Positions 34,752-44,156 of a stretch of 64,000 nt of DNA are shown here, in pieces. The DNA lies in the NCBI RefSeq assembly GCF_000478825.2, contig NZ_CP007542.1, positions 806,001-870,000 of the forward strand, written 5' to 3'. Each line of letters opens with the position of its first letter. Position 1 is the stretch's first letter. The stretch comes from Synechocystis sp. PCC 6714 (GTDB lineage Bacteria; Cyanobacteriota; Cyanobacteriia; Cyanobacteriales; Microcystaceae). Under the pieces are notes generated by a model. The model was not told where the DNA came from. It searched no databases and saw nothing but the letters and a program-made list of their open reading frames with translations. Both the position numbers and the translations under genes were made by a program.

Positions 34752-37613
34752 CTACCTAATTAACCGAGTAAATAACTTCTCCAATTCCACCCAGACGAAC
34801 ATTAAGCTGCTAAAGCCAAAGCAGACTAGTAGTTGATGGGGACTGAGCCAATCGGTGCCAAAGAAATGTCTGAGGGGTTCAAAGTAAACTAAGGACAACT
34901 GGAGAATGGTGGTAATAATTACTGCTCCCCAGAGGTAGGGATTAGTCAAAGGATTCATCTCTATGGTTAAGCGATGGCTGGAGCGTACCGCAATGGCGTG
35001 GCCCATTTGGGCAATACAGAGGGTGGTAAAAACCATAGTTTTCCAACTGCCGGGCACACCGGCTAGCTCAGCGCTGTGATAGGCCCAGACCATGAGGGTG
35101 ACGGTAACTACGGCAAAAACTAGCCCAATGCGGATAATGTAGGCTCCTAGTCCCCTGGAAAAAATACTCTCCTGGGGGTTAAAGGGGCGGCGCTGCATAA
35201 TGTTTGGTTCCCCTGGTTCCATGGCTAAAGCTAGGGCTGGTAAACCGTCGGTGACGAGATTCATCCAGAGAATTTGTAGGGGGGTTAGGGGAACTCCGGA
35301 TAAGCCCAGTAGGGGAGCAGAAGCAATGGTGATTACTTCCCCCACGTTACTGCCCAAAATATATTTAATGAAGCTACGAATATTGCTATAAACTACTCGT
35401 CCTTCCTCGGCGGCGGCCACAATGGTGGCAAAGTTATCGTCCAATAGAACCATGTCGCTGGCTTCTTTGCTCACATCGGTGCCGGTGATGCCCATGGCAA
35501 TGCCAATGTCCGCTTGCTTGAGGGCCGGGGCATCGTTAACCCCATCCCCCGTCATGGCCACAAAACGATTACAGGCTTGGAAAGCTTTGACAATGCGTAG
35601 TTTATGTTCGGGGGAAACCCGGGCAAACACACTGACTTCTTCCACCTGGGCTTCCAGGTCCTTTTGGGATAGCTGTTCTAGGGTCTGACCTGTCAAAAAC
35701 CGATCGCCGGCTTGGTTAATGCCCAAATCCTTGGCGATCGCCAAGGCGGTGAGGGGATGGTCCCCGGTAATCATCACGGTGCGGATGCCGGCAGCGAGGG
35801 ATTTTTCTACCGCTAGGCGTACTTCTGGTCGGGGCGCATCTAGCATACCCACCATACCCAACCAGATCAAATTATCCTCGGCGGCAATTAAATCTGGAGT
35901 ACTGGGAATTTGGCGGAGGGATTTACAGGCAAAGCCCAATACCCGTAAACCCCGACTGGCCATGAGATTGTTGTCACTCAAAATTTGTTCTTGGTGCTGG
36001 GGGGCGAGGGACACGGCATGGCCATCGATGTGGATTTGCTTACACTGGTGCAGAAGTAGCTCCGGTGAGCCCTTGGAGAAAATTAGGTAGGGAGCGGGGG
36101 ACAAAGCCAAGCTATGTAAAATTTCTTCCAAATCTCCCGGGAATGCTCCCCACTGGGACGGTACAGCCACCACTACCCCCATGCGTTTTCGCTCCGAGGA
36201 AAAAGGAAATTCCCCCCGACGGGTAAACATTGGCCGCAATTGCCCTTGGTTAAAACCAAATTTACCCGCTAAGGCCAGCAATGCTCCTTCGGTGGGATCA
36301 CCAATAACTTGGCACTGGGGATTATCTGGGTCACAGTTAAGATCGGAGTCGTTACAGAGAACAGCGTTAAGACAAAGTAGTTGCACCGCCAGGGACCAAG
36401 CTTCCCCAGTGGATTTCGCTCCACCATCCGCTAAGTCGATAATTTTTCCTTGGGGTTGGTAGCCTTCTCCACCAATGCCGAGGCGATCGCCGTGGGTCAA
36501 CACTTCCCGCACTACCATTTTGTTTTGGGTCAGGGTGCCGGTTTTATCGGAACAAATCACATTGACGGAACCGAGGGTTTCCACCGCCGGTAATTTGCGA
36601 ATCAGGGCATGGCGTTTAACCATACGTTGGGTGCCCAGGGCCAGGGTAACGGTAATCACCGCCGGCAGTCCTTCCGGTACCACTGCCACTGCCATGCTGA
36701 GGGACGTTTCCACCAATTGCCGTAGTTGCCCCCAACCACTCTGCCAAACCCCAAGGATAATAACCAGGGTCACCATTAGGAGAGAACCGGACACCAAGAC
36801 CCCGGCTAAGTTTGCCATCCGTTTTTGTAGGGGAGTAGGTTCCGGGGCCACCGCCTGCAACATCTGGGCGATTTTTCCTAATTCTGTGGCCATGCCGGTG
36901 TTGGTCACCACCACTTTGCCCCGACCCTGGACTACCTCCGTACCGGAAAAGACCATATTCTGGCGATCGCCTAGGGGAGTATGGAGAGGTAAACCTGTGT
37001 TGCTAACTATTTTTTCCACTGGTTGGGCTTCCCCGGTCAGGGCCGATTCCCGCACTAGTAAGTTAGCCGCTTCGATAAGTTGACCGTCGGCACAGAGTTG
37101 ACTACCGGCCTCTAGCAAAATGATGTCCCCTGGCACTAAGCTGGCCGCCTTGACCTCCTGGCGATCGCCATCCCGCAGTACCTGGACTTTTGGGGAAGCC
37201 ATTTTCTTCAAAGCTGCCAAAGCTTTTTCCGCCCGACTTTCCTGGAAATAACCTAATAGACCGTTAAGGATAACAATGGCAAAAATGGCGATCGTGTCCT
37301 TAAAGGGAAAACCCTCAATGGTTTCTTCCCCCAACCGCAAACTGATCAGATCTAGCACCCCAGAAATAATTGCCACCCCGATCAACATCAAGAGCATTAC
37401 ATTGGTGAACTGATCGAGCAAAATCTGCCAATTATTACGTCCGGCGATCGCGGTGATCTCATTCAGCCCATAGGTGCGCTGTCGTTCTACCACAGTCTTT
37501 TCCACCAATCCCCAACTGGGGGCGGTGGTCAACTGGCGCAGGGTCTTTTCAATGCCGTAGCTATACCAAGCCTCCGCCTTTCCTGGAGATGCGGGCACAT
37601 TTGGGTCAAACAT
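34752..37613 (-). CDS. pacL: P2A-type Ca2+-transporting ATPase
   Basis: A 953-residue P-type pump. Seen in order: actuator ESALTGEAQPVEK, TM4 VPEGLPAVIT (the ion-binding PEGL of SERCA), phosphorylation site CSDKTGTLTQ, hinge MTGDGVNDAPALKQADIGIAMG, and TM6 WMNLVTDGLPALALAMEP with Asn and Asp of Ca2+ site II. About ten membrane helices are present. The motif set is that of SERCA/PMR1-like Ca2+ (or Mn2+) pumps; no heavy-metal CPC motif exists. Expected role: export of Ca2+ across the plasma or thylakoid membrane. A 19-bp palindrome just upstream of the start could be an operator. Divergent from rpe. Confidence 0.9.
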   Translation of the reverse strand: MFDPNVPASPGKAEAWYSYGIEKTLRQLTTAPSWGLVEKTVVERQRTYGLNEITAIAGRNNWQILLDQFTNVMLLMLIGVAIISGVLDLISLRLGEETIEGFPFKDTIAIFAIVILNGLLGYFQESRAEKALAALKKMASPKVQVLRDGDRQEVKAASLVPGDIILLEAGSQLCADGQLIEAANLLVRESALTGEAQPVEKIVSNTGLPLHTPLGDRQNMVFSGTEVVQGRGKVVVTNTGMATELGKIAQMLQAVAPEPTPLQKRMANLAGVLVSGSLLMVTLVIILGVWQSGWGQLRQLVETSLSMAVAVVPEGLPAVITVTLALGTQRMVKRHALIRKLPAVETLGSVNVICSDKTGTLTQNKMVVREVLTHGDRLGIGGEGYQPQGKIIDLADGGAKSTGEAWSLAVQLLCLNAVLCNDSDLNCDPDNPQCQVIGDPTEGALLALAGKFGFNQGQLRPMFTRRGEFPFSSERKRMGVVVAVPSQWGAFPGDLEEILHSLALSPAPYLIFSKGSPELLLHQCKQIHIDGHAVSLAPQHQEQILSDNNLMASRGLRVLGFACKSLRQIPSTPDLIAAEDNLIWLGMVGMLDAPRPEVRLAVEKSLAAGIRTVMITGDHPLTALAIAKDLGINQAGDRFLTGQTLEQLSQKDLEAQVEEVSVFARVSPEHKLRIVKAFQACNRFVAMTGDGVNDAPALKQADIGIAMGITGTDVSKEASDMVLLDDNFATIVAAAEEGRVVYSNIRSFIKYILGSNVGEVITIASAPLLGLSGVPLTPLQILWMNLVTDGLPALALAMEPGEPNIMQRRPFNPQESIFSRGLGAYIIRIGLVFAVVTVTLMVWAYHSAELAGVPGSWKTMVFTTLCIAQMGHAIAVRSSHRLTIEMNPLTNPYLWGAVIITTILQLSLVYFEPLRHFFGTDWLSPHQLLVCFGFSSLMFVWVELEKLFTRLIR

Positions 37614-37627
37614 CCAGTAATTATCTT

Positions 37628-37646
37628 AAATTTGAGATTCAAATTT
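37628..37646. promoter_or_regulatory. Perfect 8-3-8 palindrome upstream of the Ca2+ ATPase gene
   Basis: AAATTTGA-GAT-TCAAATTT lies 15-33 bp upstream of the pacL-type start codon, in the leader or promoter. It has the geometry of a dimeric repressor site but no regulator can be named; it may also be a chance AT-rich palindrome. Confidence 0.35.
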
Positions 37647-37779
37647 TAATGCGAATTTTTTTAGTAGTTCAATTTCTATTCTAAAGCCCAGCTTTTGGGG
37701 GCCTACTACAATCGACCGTAATTGTTTACACTGAACTTCAAGCCTTGTTCATGCGTTGAAATACCTAGAGAACCCTTCC

Positions 37780-38472
37780 ATGCCCAAAAATATCGTCGTT
37801 GCTCCCTCCATTTTGTCAGCGGATTTCAGCCGTTTAGGTGAAGAAATCAAAGCCGTAGACCAAGCTGGGGCTGACTGGATCCACGTTGATGTGATGGATG
37901 GCCGCTTTGTGCCCAACATCACCATTGGCCCCCTGATTGTCGATGCCATCCGCCCTTTAACCCAAAAGCCTCTGGACGTTCATTTGATGATCGTTGAGCC
38001 GGAAAAATATGTGGAAGACTTTGCCAAGGCCGGCGCTGACATTATCTCCGTTCATGTGGAGCACAACGCTTCTCCCCATTTGCACCGCACCCTTTGTCAG
38101 ATCCGGGAATTGGGCAAAAAAGCTGGGGCTGTGCTCAACCCCTCCACTCCCTTGGATTTTCTGGAATACGTGTTGCCAGTTTGCGACCTAATTTTGATCA
38201 TGAGCGTCAACCCTGGTTTCGGCGGCCAAAGTTTTATTCCTGAAGTCTTGCCCAAAATCCGCTCCCTCCGTCAGATGTGTGACGAACGGGGTCTAGATCC
38301 GTGGATTGAAGTGGATGGGGGGCTCAAACCCAATAACACCTGGCAAGTCCTCGAAGCTGGGGCCAATGCCATTGTGGCCGGTTCTGCTGTGTTCAATGCC
38401 CCCGATTACGCCGAGGCGATCGCCGGAGTTCGCAATAGCAAACGCCCAGAGCCCCAATTAGCAACGGTGTAA
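37780..38472 (+). CDS. rpe: Ribulose-phosphate 3-epimerase
   Basis: A 230-residue TIM-barrel enzyme of the Calvin and pentose-phosphate cycles, converting xylulose-5-P to ribulose-5-P. Start at ATG 37780 ([15 protein letters not shown]) gives the standard N-terminus; a TTG 24 bases upstream is ignored. Metal and catalytic residues: [29 protein letters not shown] and VAGSAVF. It has its own strong terminator downstream. Confidence 0.95.
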   Translation: MPKNIVVAPSILSADFSRLGEEIKAVDQAGADWIHVDVMDGRFVPNITIGPLIVDAIRPLTQKPLDVHLMIVEPEKYVEDFAKAGADIISVHVEHNASPHLHRTLCQIRELGKKAGAVLNPSTPLDFLEYVLPVCDLILIMSVNPGFGGQSFIPEVLPKIRSLRQMCDERGLDPWIEVDGGLKPNNTWQVLEAGANAIVAGSAVFNAPDYAEAIAGVRNSKRPEPQLATV

Positions 38473-38590
38473 ATTAATGCAGAAAATCCGCACGAAAACG
38501 ATTTAGACACCGGGAAACGAGAGATTATAGGGTTAGAGCCCCATTGCTCCCACAACAAAACCCCCGGAAAAACCTTCTGGAACACAAACG

Positions 38591-38616
38591 AGGTGGAGAT
38601 TTAATCCACCTTTTTT
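38591..38616 (+). terminator. Rho-independent terminator of rpe
   Basis: AGGTGGA and TCCACCT form a perfect 7-bp stem with a seven-base loop, followed by six T residues (one shared with the stem end). It lies about 120 bp past the rpe stop codon. Confidence 0.85.
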
Positions 38617-38644
38617 CTTTGCTTGATTAAGTTTCAGGCGATCG

Positions 38645-38920
38645 TTAGCCCCCGGCCACTGCGGGCACAATGCTTACCTCATCCCCCGCGCTCAGAGCCG
38701 TATCCGTACCTTGCAAAAAGCGAATATCTTCCTCATTAACATAAAAATTGAGAAAGCGGCGGGGCTTACCTTCCTCGTCACATAGGCGAGCCTTAATCCC
38801 TGGGCAATTGGTTTCCAGGGCATCGATCAACTGCCCCACATCAGCAGCTTCACAGTCAATGGTGGCTTGACCACTAGTGAACTTTTGTAGCGGAGTGGGA
38901 ATAAGAACTTTAACCGTCAT
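38645..38920 (-). CDS. MoaD/ThiS-family ubiquitin-like sulfur carrier
   Basis: Started at ATG 38920, the product is 91 residues ([15 protein letters not shown]); the longer frame to 38977 adds an unlikely leader. It has a beta-grasp pattern and ends AVAGG, the di-glycine tail that is adenylated and thiocarboxylated in MoaD, ThiS and CysO. The segment [18 protein letters not shown] matches the CysO/MoaD-like group, which serve cysteine, molybdopterin or thiamin sulfur transfer. No E1-like partner gene is nearby, so the pathway is open. Downstream it converges on rpe. Confidence 0.8.
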   Translation of the reverse strand: MTVKVLIPTPLQKFTSGQATIDCEAADVGQLIDALETNCPGIKARLCDEEGKPRRFLNFYVNEEDIRFLQGTDTALSAGDEVSIVPAVAGG

Positions 38921-39044
38921 GATATTTACGAAAAAAAGAGGACTGCTCAACCGGGACAACACCGGAGAAGCCACCACATCGATTAGAACGCTAAAGTCCC
39001 TTCAACGTCAAGTTGGTTATCCAATCTCTAAAAGATTTTAAGTA

Positions 39045-40199
39045 CTAATAAAGTTCGTACTTCAGCAGAGTGCAGGGCAAACCGCCATTATTGACGGGAA
39101 AACGGGCGGAGGTTCTCAATCCAATCCTTTTTGTCAAAGCTTTATTGCCACTGAGAATAAAGGCAGTCCAGCCCTTAAATCTCTGTTTGAGCACATCGCC
39201 TATTTGCTGATAAAAGTCCCCCAACGCTTCTTCTTGGCCAATGCGCTTCCCATAGGGAGGATTGCAAATCAGCATCCCTTCTGCGGCTGGCGGTTCAACC
39301 TCGGCAAAATCAAGCCATTGCCAATCAATTTTTCCTGCCAACTGGCATTGTTGGGCATTGCTTTTTGCTTCCTGAATTGTCTCCCGATCGCCGTCACTGC
39401 CCCACAGGGGAGCAGGAAGAGTATCTTTCTCCTTAGCCCTAGCTTCATCAAGGAGGCACTGCCAGAGGTCTGGATCAAAATCGGGCCATTGTTGGAAACA
39501 AAAACCAGGCTGAAATTTACCAGGGGCAATGTTTAAACTCGCCATGGCTGCCTCTAACAGAAAAGTACCGGAGCCACAGAGGGGATCATAAAGGGGTTGC
39601 TCAGGGGTCCATTCCGCCATGGCTAACAAAGCAGAAGCGAGGGTTTCCTTGAGGGGGGCCTGACCCATGGCCGGGCGATAACCCCGACGGTGCAAACTAA
39701 ACCCAGTACTATCCAAACTCAATTGGCAATGGTTTTGGTGAATGTGGGCATTGATGACAATGTCCGGTTGACTAAGGTCAATGCTAGAACGGCGTTGGTG
39801 GCGATCGCGCTGTTGATCCACAATGGCATTTTTTACCTGGAGGGCGGTGAAATGGGTATGGTTAAGCTGGGGATTTTTGCCAGTGCAATTAATTTGTAGG
39901 GTTTGCTCCGGACTGAGATATTCGTCCCAATCTATTTTTTTGATACTGCGGTGTAAATCCTGGGCGTTAAAAGCTTTAACGGTGGCAATGGGCATCAACA
40001 CCCGGTAAATTAGGCGAGACCAAAGGTTAATGCGGTATAACAAAGCCCGATCGCCGGTGAAAGCCACCCCTGCAAATTCCGGTTTTACTTGTTCTGCTCC
40101 CAATTGGCTCAATTCTTGGGCAGCGATCGTCTCTAATCCCCGGGCCACAGTGGCGAAATAGGGCCTGGTTGTTGCGGAAAGGGAACGGGAATCTGCCAT
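39045..40199 (-). CDS. THUMP-domain 23S rRNA N2-guanine methyltransferase (RlmL/RlmK-N type)
   Basis: A 384-residue SAM-dependent RNA methyltransferase. The N-terminal THUMP domain begins YFATVARGLETIAAQELSQLG; the catalytic half carries DPLCGSGTFLLEAAM (SAM site) and the amine-methylating motif CNPPYGKRIG (NPPY). This matches the N-terminal module of E. coli RlmL (m2G2445), which exists as a stand-alone protein in cyanobacteria. Length is complete. It is followed leftward by the MoaD-like gene. Confidence 0.85.
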   Translation of the reverse strand: MADSRSLSATTRPYFATVARGLETIAAQELSQLGAEQVKPEFAGVAFTGDRALLYRINLWSRLIYRVLMPIATVKAFNAQDLHRSIKKIDWDEYLSPEQTLQINCTGKNPQLNHTHFTALQVKNAIVDQQRDRHQRRSSIDLSQPDIVINAHIHQNHCQLSLDSTGFSLHRRGYRPAMGQAPLKETLASALLAMAEWTPEQPLYDPLCGSGTFLLEAAMASLNIAPGKFQPGFCFQQWPDFDPDLWQCLLDEARAKEKDTLPAPLWGSDGDRETIQEAKSNAQQCQLAGKIDWQWLDFAEVEPPAAEGMLICNPPYGKRIGQEEALGDFYQQIGDVLKQRFKGWTAFILSGNKALTKRIGLRTSARFPVNNGGLPCTLLKYELY

Positions 40200-40332
40200 G
40201 ATCTAAGGGGAAACAGTGGGGAAGTTAGGGACAATATTGGTAGCGAGAGGGAAATACTGATCAGGACTCGAAACCCAGATTGCGAGAGTATTGCAACCTC
40301 AAATTAGTTAGCCCCAATCCTGTTACGAAAGA

Positions 40333-42285
40333 TTAAATTTGCAAAATCCCCTCTGGCATCACCGTTAATAATTCCCGCCGTTGCAAACCTTCTTGGTGAC
40401 AAATGGCATTGGCGGACAGTAAGCCACTGCTGATGGCCCGCTCCATCAAACCACAGGGAAAAGGCATTTTTACCCAATCCCCTGCAAAAAATAGGTTCGC
40501 CACTGGAGTTGCGGTTTCCGGGCGATCGCCGTAGCTGTTGGGGGGAAAACCGGAGAAATTTTTCTGGTTAACCAATTCCCGGTGCAACAGGTTGGCCGTA
40601 GCCAAGGAAGGGACAATTTCATACAATTCCTGCTCAAAGGTGGCTAGCAAATCCCCTTGGGTGGGAAATTCTTTTTCTTTGTAGCAATAGGCGTGTAACT
40701 CCACCACACTGCCCCCGGTGCGCTCGGCCCAGGCGATAAATTGATTTTGGATGCGGTGATAGAGGGTAATACTGTCGGTGAGACGATAGCCGGATAGGGA
40801 AGCGAAGTTACTGTGGGGCCAGTCAAAGTCTTGGTCAAACCAGAAGCGAGCCACCGCAAAGGGATCAGCCACTGCTAGATTTTTCACCTGCTGGACAAAT
40901 TGGGGGTTAACATCTCCATCCAGGCGATCGGCCAGGTTTTTCATACCCACCACGTCCGCTGCCAACACATAATAATCCGCCTTTAACGTTGTCGTCGGTG
41001 GTTTATTTTGGGTGCGGGAAACTAACTGTACTTCTTCTCCATTACCCCCCGGTTGAATGGCAAACTTGGCCAAATTTCGCTTAGCCGGGCCCTGGACTAC
41101 TTTTCCATCGCTGTCATACACGGCGCCGTGGCAGGGACAGACAAATTGACCATTTTCCTGTTTGGCAACGGTGCAACCCTGGTGACTACAGGTGAGGGAT
41201 AGAGCCTCTTTTCCTTCTGGCTTAGCCCAATAAACCCGATCGCCAGCGCCGTAATAAACATTATCTCCGGGATTAGCCCGGGCCAACAGGTCGTTACGAG
41301 TTACTGTGAAAGGCACATCGCTAACTGGATCATCCCCCTGGACATATTGAAGGGATTGGATTTTCCCCTGGTCACAATTAATGGCACTGACGGTGGCTTC
41401 GGTGATAATTTCCCCACCGTTAGCTTGAATCGATTGCACCATGGGCATCACCAAACTGGTGACCATATCGTCCTTGGTGCCGTTGAAAGCCAGGCCTTCG
41501 GGATTACCGAAAAAGTAGAAATGGAAAAATTGCATCAATTCCCCCGCACTCAAAACATCGGGGGCATTAAGGCTAGATTTAGCAAAGGGCAAAAAGTAGA
41601 GATCATATAAGCCCTTGGGAAATCCTTTGGCTACCCAATCGCTCACTGTGATACTGTCTAGCTGATCATAGCTTTTGGGAATCTGGAACCCCGTAATAGC
41701 CCGGAATACCTGCCAATGGGATGGCTTGGTTAAATTAATGCCCCAGCGCAGACGATTGGGGGAAGAAATGGTCAGGTCAACAATGTTCCAGGGAAAGGCA
41801 GAATGACTGGGACGAAACACCTCCGGCTCGTAGCCTTCTTTAAACACCAGGGAGTAGAAATCCAAAGACCGGAAATTGTCGGCGATCGCCAACTCATTCA
41901 CAATGCTTTTTAGATTGTAATATTGGGGAAAAAAACCGTGGAAACCGTGCTCCATCTGGAAAGTTTCTTCCCCCACCTGGATGGGCCAACCCGCCACCTT
42001 GCCTCCCAAATTCGGGGACTTCTCCAACAGGGTGACCTTAAAACCCCGTTTACTCAGTTCATAGGCCGAAGCTAAACCCGCTAAACCGGCCCCCACCACC
42101 ACCACCGACTTGGGCTGGGACAAATATTGGGGCAAATCCAGGCGATCGGTGTCGTACCGGGCAGGTTGGGGCTTAGCTAAGCGGGAATAACCAATGGCGC
42201 CCCCCAGGGTACCTACCCCTAAAAGTTTTAGCGCAGTGCGACGGGAAACAACGGTGGAATTAGGATTGGGGGATGGTTCAGTCAT
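40333..42285 (-). CDS. Tat-targeted FAD oxidoreductase with inserted Rieske domain (carotenoid desaturase/cyclase family)
   Basis: A 650-residue protein. It has a twin-arginine signal (SRRTALKLLGVGTLGG), then FAD-binding VVVVGAGLAGLASAYELSKRG and LLEKSPNLGGKV, as in phytoene/zeta-carotene desaturases. Inside the FAD domain a Rieske module is inserted: ligands Cys366, His368 (TCSHQGC) and Cys383, His386 (CPCHG), with Cys371 and Cys385 placed for the disulfide seen in cytochrome b6f Rieske proteins. The C-terminus has FFAGDWVKMPFPCGLMERAI. The PCC 6803 homologue (Sll0254, as I recall) has been linked to carotenoid end-group modification; CruE/CrtU-type chemistry is possible. Function remains inference. 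Confidence 0.85.
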   Translation of the reverse strand: MTEPSPNPNSTVVSRRTALKLLGVGTLGGAIGYSRLAKPQPARYDTDRLDLPQYLSQPKSVVVVGAGLAGLASAYELSKRGFKVTLLEKSPNLGGKVAGWPIQVGEETFQMEHGFHGFFPQYYNLKSIVNELAIADNFRSLDFYSLVFKEGYEPEVFRPSHSAFPWNIVDLTISSPNRLRWGINLTKPSHWQVFRAITGFQIPKSYDQLDSITVSDWVAKGFPKGLYDLYFLPFAKSSLNAPDVLSAGELMQFFHFYFFGNPEGLAFNGTKDDMVTSLVMPMVQSIQANGGEIITEATVSAINCDQGKIQSLQYVQGDDPVSDVPFTVTRNDLLARANPGDNVYYGAGDRVYWAKPEGKEALSLTCSHQGCTVAKQENGQFVCPCHGAVYDSDGKVVQGPAKRNLAKFAIQPGGNGEEVQLVSRTQNKPPTTTLKADYYVLAADVVGMKNLADRLDGDVNPQFVQQVKNLAVADPFAVARFWFDQDFDWPHSNFASLSGYRLTDSITLYHRIQNQFIAWAERTGGSVVELHAYCYKEKEFPTQGDLLATFEQELYEIVPSLATANLLHRELVNQKNFSGFPPNSYGDRPETATPVANLFFAGDWVKMPFPCGLMERAISSGLLSANAICHQEGLQRRELLTVMPEGILQI

Positions 42286-42444
42286 GCAAAGGGCAGACGG
42301 TAAAAGTGAGAGCTAGGGGGGCATTAAATAGTTCAGCCCTGATTCTAATCGCTCTACCCCAAAACTTTCTACCCAAAAATTAATTTTGAATTTAGTGGAG
42401 GTGAGCGGTAAACCCTACGCCTTGACCCTTAATTCGGCAGTGGA

Positions 42445-42615
42445 ATGAAGAGGAACACCGACCTTAATTTGTACTTTAGGTCCATTGTCCTGATAACTAA
42501 CTCAGACAAATTAGGGGCTTGGCAATCAATCGTCGGATTGGATGATTTCGGAGAAGCACTATCAGATTCTACTAAAGTATTGGATCTGGAAAAATATCCA
42601 GGGGAACTGAGATAA
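42445..42615 (+). CDS. Possible small protein upstream of the DUF4253 gene (56 aa)
   Basis: A 56-codon frame (MKRNTDLNLYFRSIVLITNS...) with protein-like composition ends 48 bp before the DUF4253 gene in the same direction. It has no clear ribosome-binding site and no homologue I recognise; it may be the remains of a related gene. The rest of 42286-42663 contains only another short overlapping frame (ending at 42448, LTLNSAVE) and no other feature. Confidence 0.25.
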   Translation: MKRNTDLNLYFRSIVLITNSDKLGAWQSIVGLDDFGEALSDSTKVLDLEKYPGELR

Positions 42616-42663
42616 TAGTTAGTGGTGATGGTTTTGCTGCAATCCTAGCCCATCAGTTGTTTT

Positions 42664-43062
42664 ATGCTCGACCTAACAGCAATTATTGATCAGCAAACCA
42701 ATGGTATCAATTACGATATCACCACGGAAGATTTGATTGTCAAACTTCGAGAGTGGGATAAGCAATATGGCATTGAAATCAGTGAAGTTTCCTTTGACAG
42801 TCTCATAGTCCGCTTTGAGAACTTACCGGGGGATTTAGAAGCCCTAGCTCGGGAAATCTATGAGTTTTGCCCTGACGTCATTGACCAGGGGTTTGGCTGT
42901 TTTGACGATGCCCTCCCGATGATGATGGCTTCTGGCCAGGAAGTTCCCCCAGAAACCGAGGCTTTGCTGACAGGAGTGGATTGGAATGATCCCGATTTTG
43001 GCCTAACCATATTGAAAAATTCTCTACATCAAGACCGAGCAGTTTTCCTGTGGTGGGATTAG
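42664..43062 (+). CDS. DUF4253 domain protein
   Basis: A 132-residue acidic protein starting MLDLTAIIDQQTNGINYDI. The C-terminus (VDWNDPDFGLTILKNSLHQDRAVFLWWD, with the terminal WWD) is typical of the DUF4253 family; the middle FENLPGDLEALAREIYEFCPDVIDQG is shared as well. Related domains appear in polymorphic-toxin immunity-like and cell-wall contexts, but no function is proven. It is cytosolic and free of cysteine clusters or membrane helices. Confidence 0.7.
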   Translation: MLDLTAIIDQQTNGINYDITTEDLIVKLREWDKQYGIEISEVSFDSLIVRFENLPGDLEALAREIYEFCPDVIDQGFGCFDDALPMMMASGQEVPPETEALLTGVDWNDPDFGLTILKNSLHQDRAVFLWWD

Positions 43063-43346
43063 GTTCAGTTATTTGGAGGCGATCGCCTGACGGATATGGG
43101 GTTAAGGGGTGTTGAAAAAACGAATATTTATAGTATTAGTGTTTTGATTAATGAAGCTTTTTCCTATACAATTACTAAAGTAAGCACTAAAAAATAATGA
43201 AATAAAAATGAAGAGAAAATGAAAAAATTATGAATTAATTTGGAGTAAATGATTGACAGAAAAGTTTGATTTTTCTAAAGAGAAACAGCTTAGTTTATGA
43301 TAAATTGAGCAGTGGTTCACCGTGTCGATATGCCATTGGGCAATTT
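43063..43346 (+). other. AT-rich intergenic region before mnx
   Basis: No gene is seen in this 284-bp AT-rich space. TTGACA at 43253-43258 with TAAAGA 17 bases later could be a promoter for the downstream manganese exporter gene, with a second TATGAT-like box near 43297; both are weak predictions. I looked for a yybP-ykoY (manganese) riboswitch and did not see its conserved bases. Confidence 0.3.
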
Positions 43347-43967
43347 ATGCTAACTGCTTTTACTGCCGGTTTATTGTTGATAACTATCTCGGAATTAGGG
43401 GATAAAACTTTTTTTATTGCCATGATTTTAGCCATGCGCTATCCCCGCCGTTGGGTGTTAGTCGGAGTAGTGGGAGCATTGGCCACAATGACCATTTTGT
43501 CAGTGTTAATGGGACAAATTCTTACCTTTCTGCCCACTAGATATATCAACTATGCCGAGGTAGCTCTTTTTTTGATTTTTGGCACAAAGTTATTGTGGGA
43601 TGCTTATTGGATGAAAGCCACGGCAAATCTAGAGGAAATGGAAGATGCGGAAAAAGCCATTGCCTCCGGCGAGAAAAAGCTGAAAATCGTACCCCGGGGA
43701 TGGGGCATTGTGGTGGAAAGCTTTGCCCTCACCTTTGTAGCGGAATGGGGCGATCGCACTCAAATTGCGACCATTGCTTTGGCGGCGTCCAATAACGCTT
43801 GGGGAGTATCGGCAGGGGCCATTCTTGGTCATACCATCTGTGCGGTGATTGCGGTGATGGGAGGAAAATTTGTGGCAGGGCGTATTTCTGAGAAAACAGT
43901 GACTTTGATCGGTGGTCTTTTATTTTACTTATTTGCTGCGATTTCCTGGTGGACCAAGGTTGCTTAG
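43347..43967 (+). CDS. mnx: UPF0016/Gdt1-family thylakoid manganese exporter
   Basis: Starting at ATG 43347 (MLTAFTAGLLL), the product is 206 residues, the length of Mnx (Sll0615) of PCC 6803; the longer frame from 43266 adds an untypical leader. Two inverted repeats of three helices each carry the family signatures ELGDKT (near residue 16) and EWGDRT. Mnx moves Mn2+ from cytosol into the thylakoid lumen and protects against Mn toxicity. secA follows 189 bp downstream on the same strand, as I remember from PCC 6803. Confidence 0.9.
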   Translation: MLTAFTAGLLLITISELGDKTFFIAMILAMRYPRRWVLVGVVGALATMTILSVLMGQILTFLPTRYINYAEVALFLIFGTKLLWDAYWMKATANLEEMEDAEKAIASGEKKLKIVPRGWGIVVESFALTFVAEWGDRTQIATIALAASNNAWGVSAGAILGHTICAVIAVMGGKFVAGRISEKTVTLIGGLLFYLFAAISWWTKVA

Positions 43968-44156
43968 GGCTTGGATTCGTTGACCAACCATTACCACTGA
44001 TGGAATCAAATTCCTCTACCGACCGGAACGATACGGAATGTTAAGATAGGTCGTTGAAGGATTGCTCCCTTCTTGGCAAAAAGTCGAGAGAACGGCGATC
44101 GCCAGACCATTAAATTCCCCATTTAGACTGCCCATCGGTTCCCTACCCCAAGTCCC

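Noticed and set aside
36475-37083. 202-codon plus-strand frame inside the P-type ATPase gene
   Set aside because: Rich in Arg, Thr and Ser, typical of a reverse-frame shadow; no motif, no ribosome-binding site.
43063-43346. Possible yybP-ykoY manganese riboswitch before mnx
   Set aside because: The conserved GGGGAG and paired elements were not found; the region is simple AT-rich DNA.
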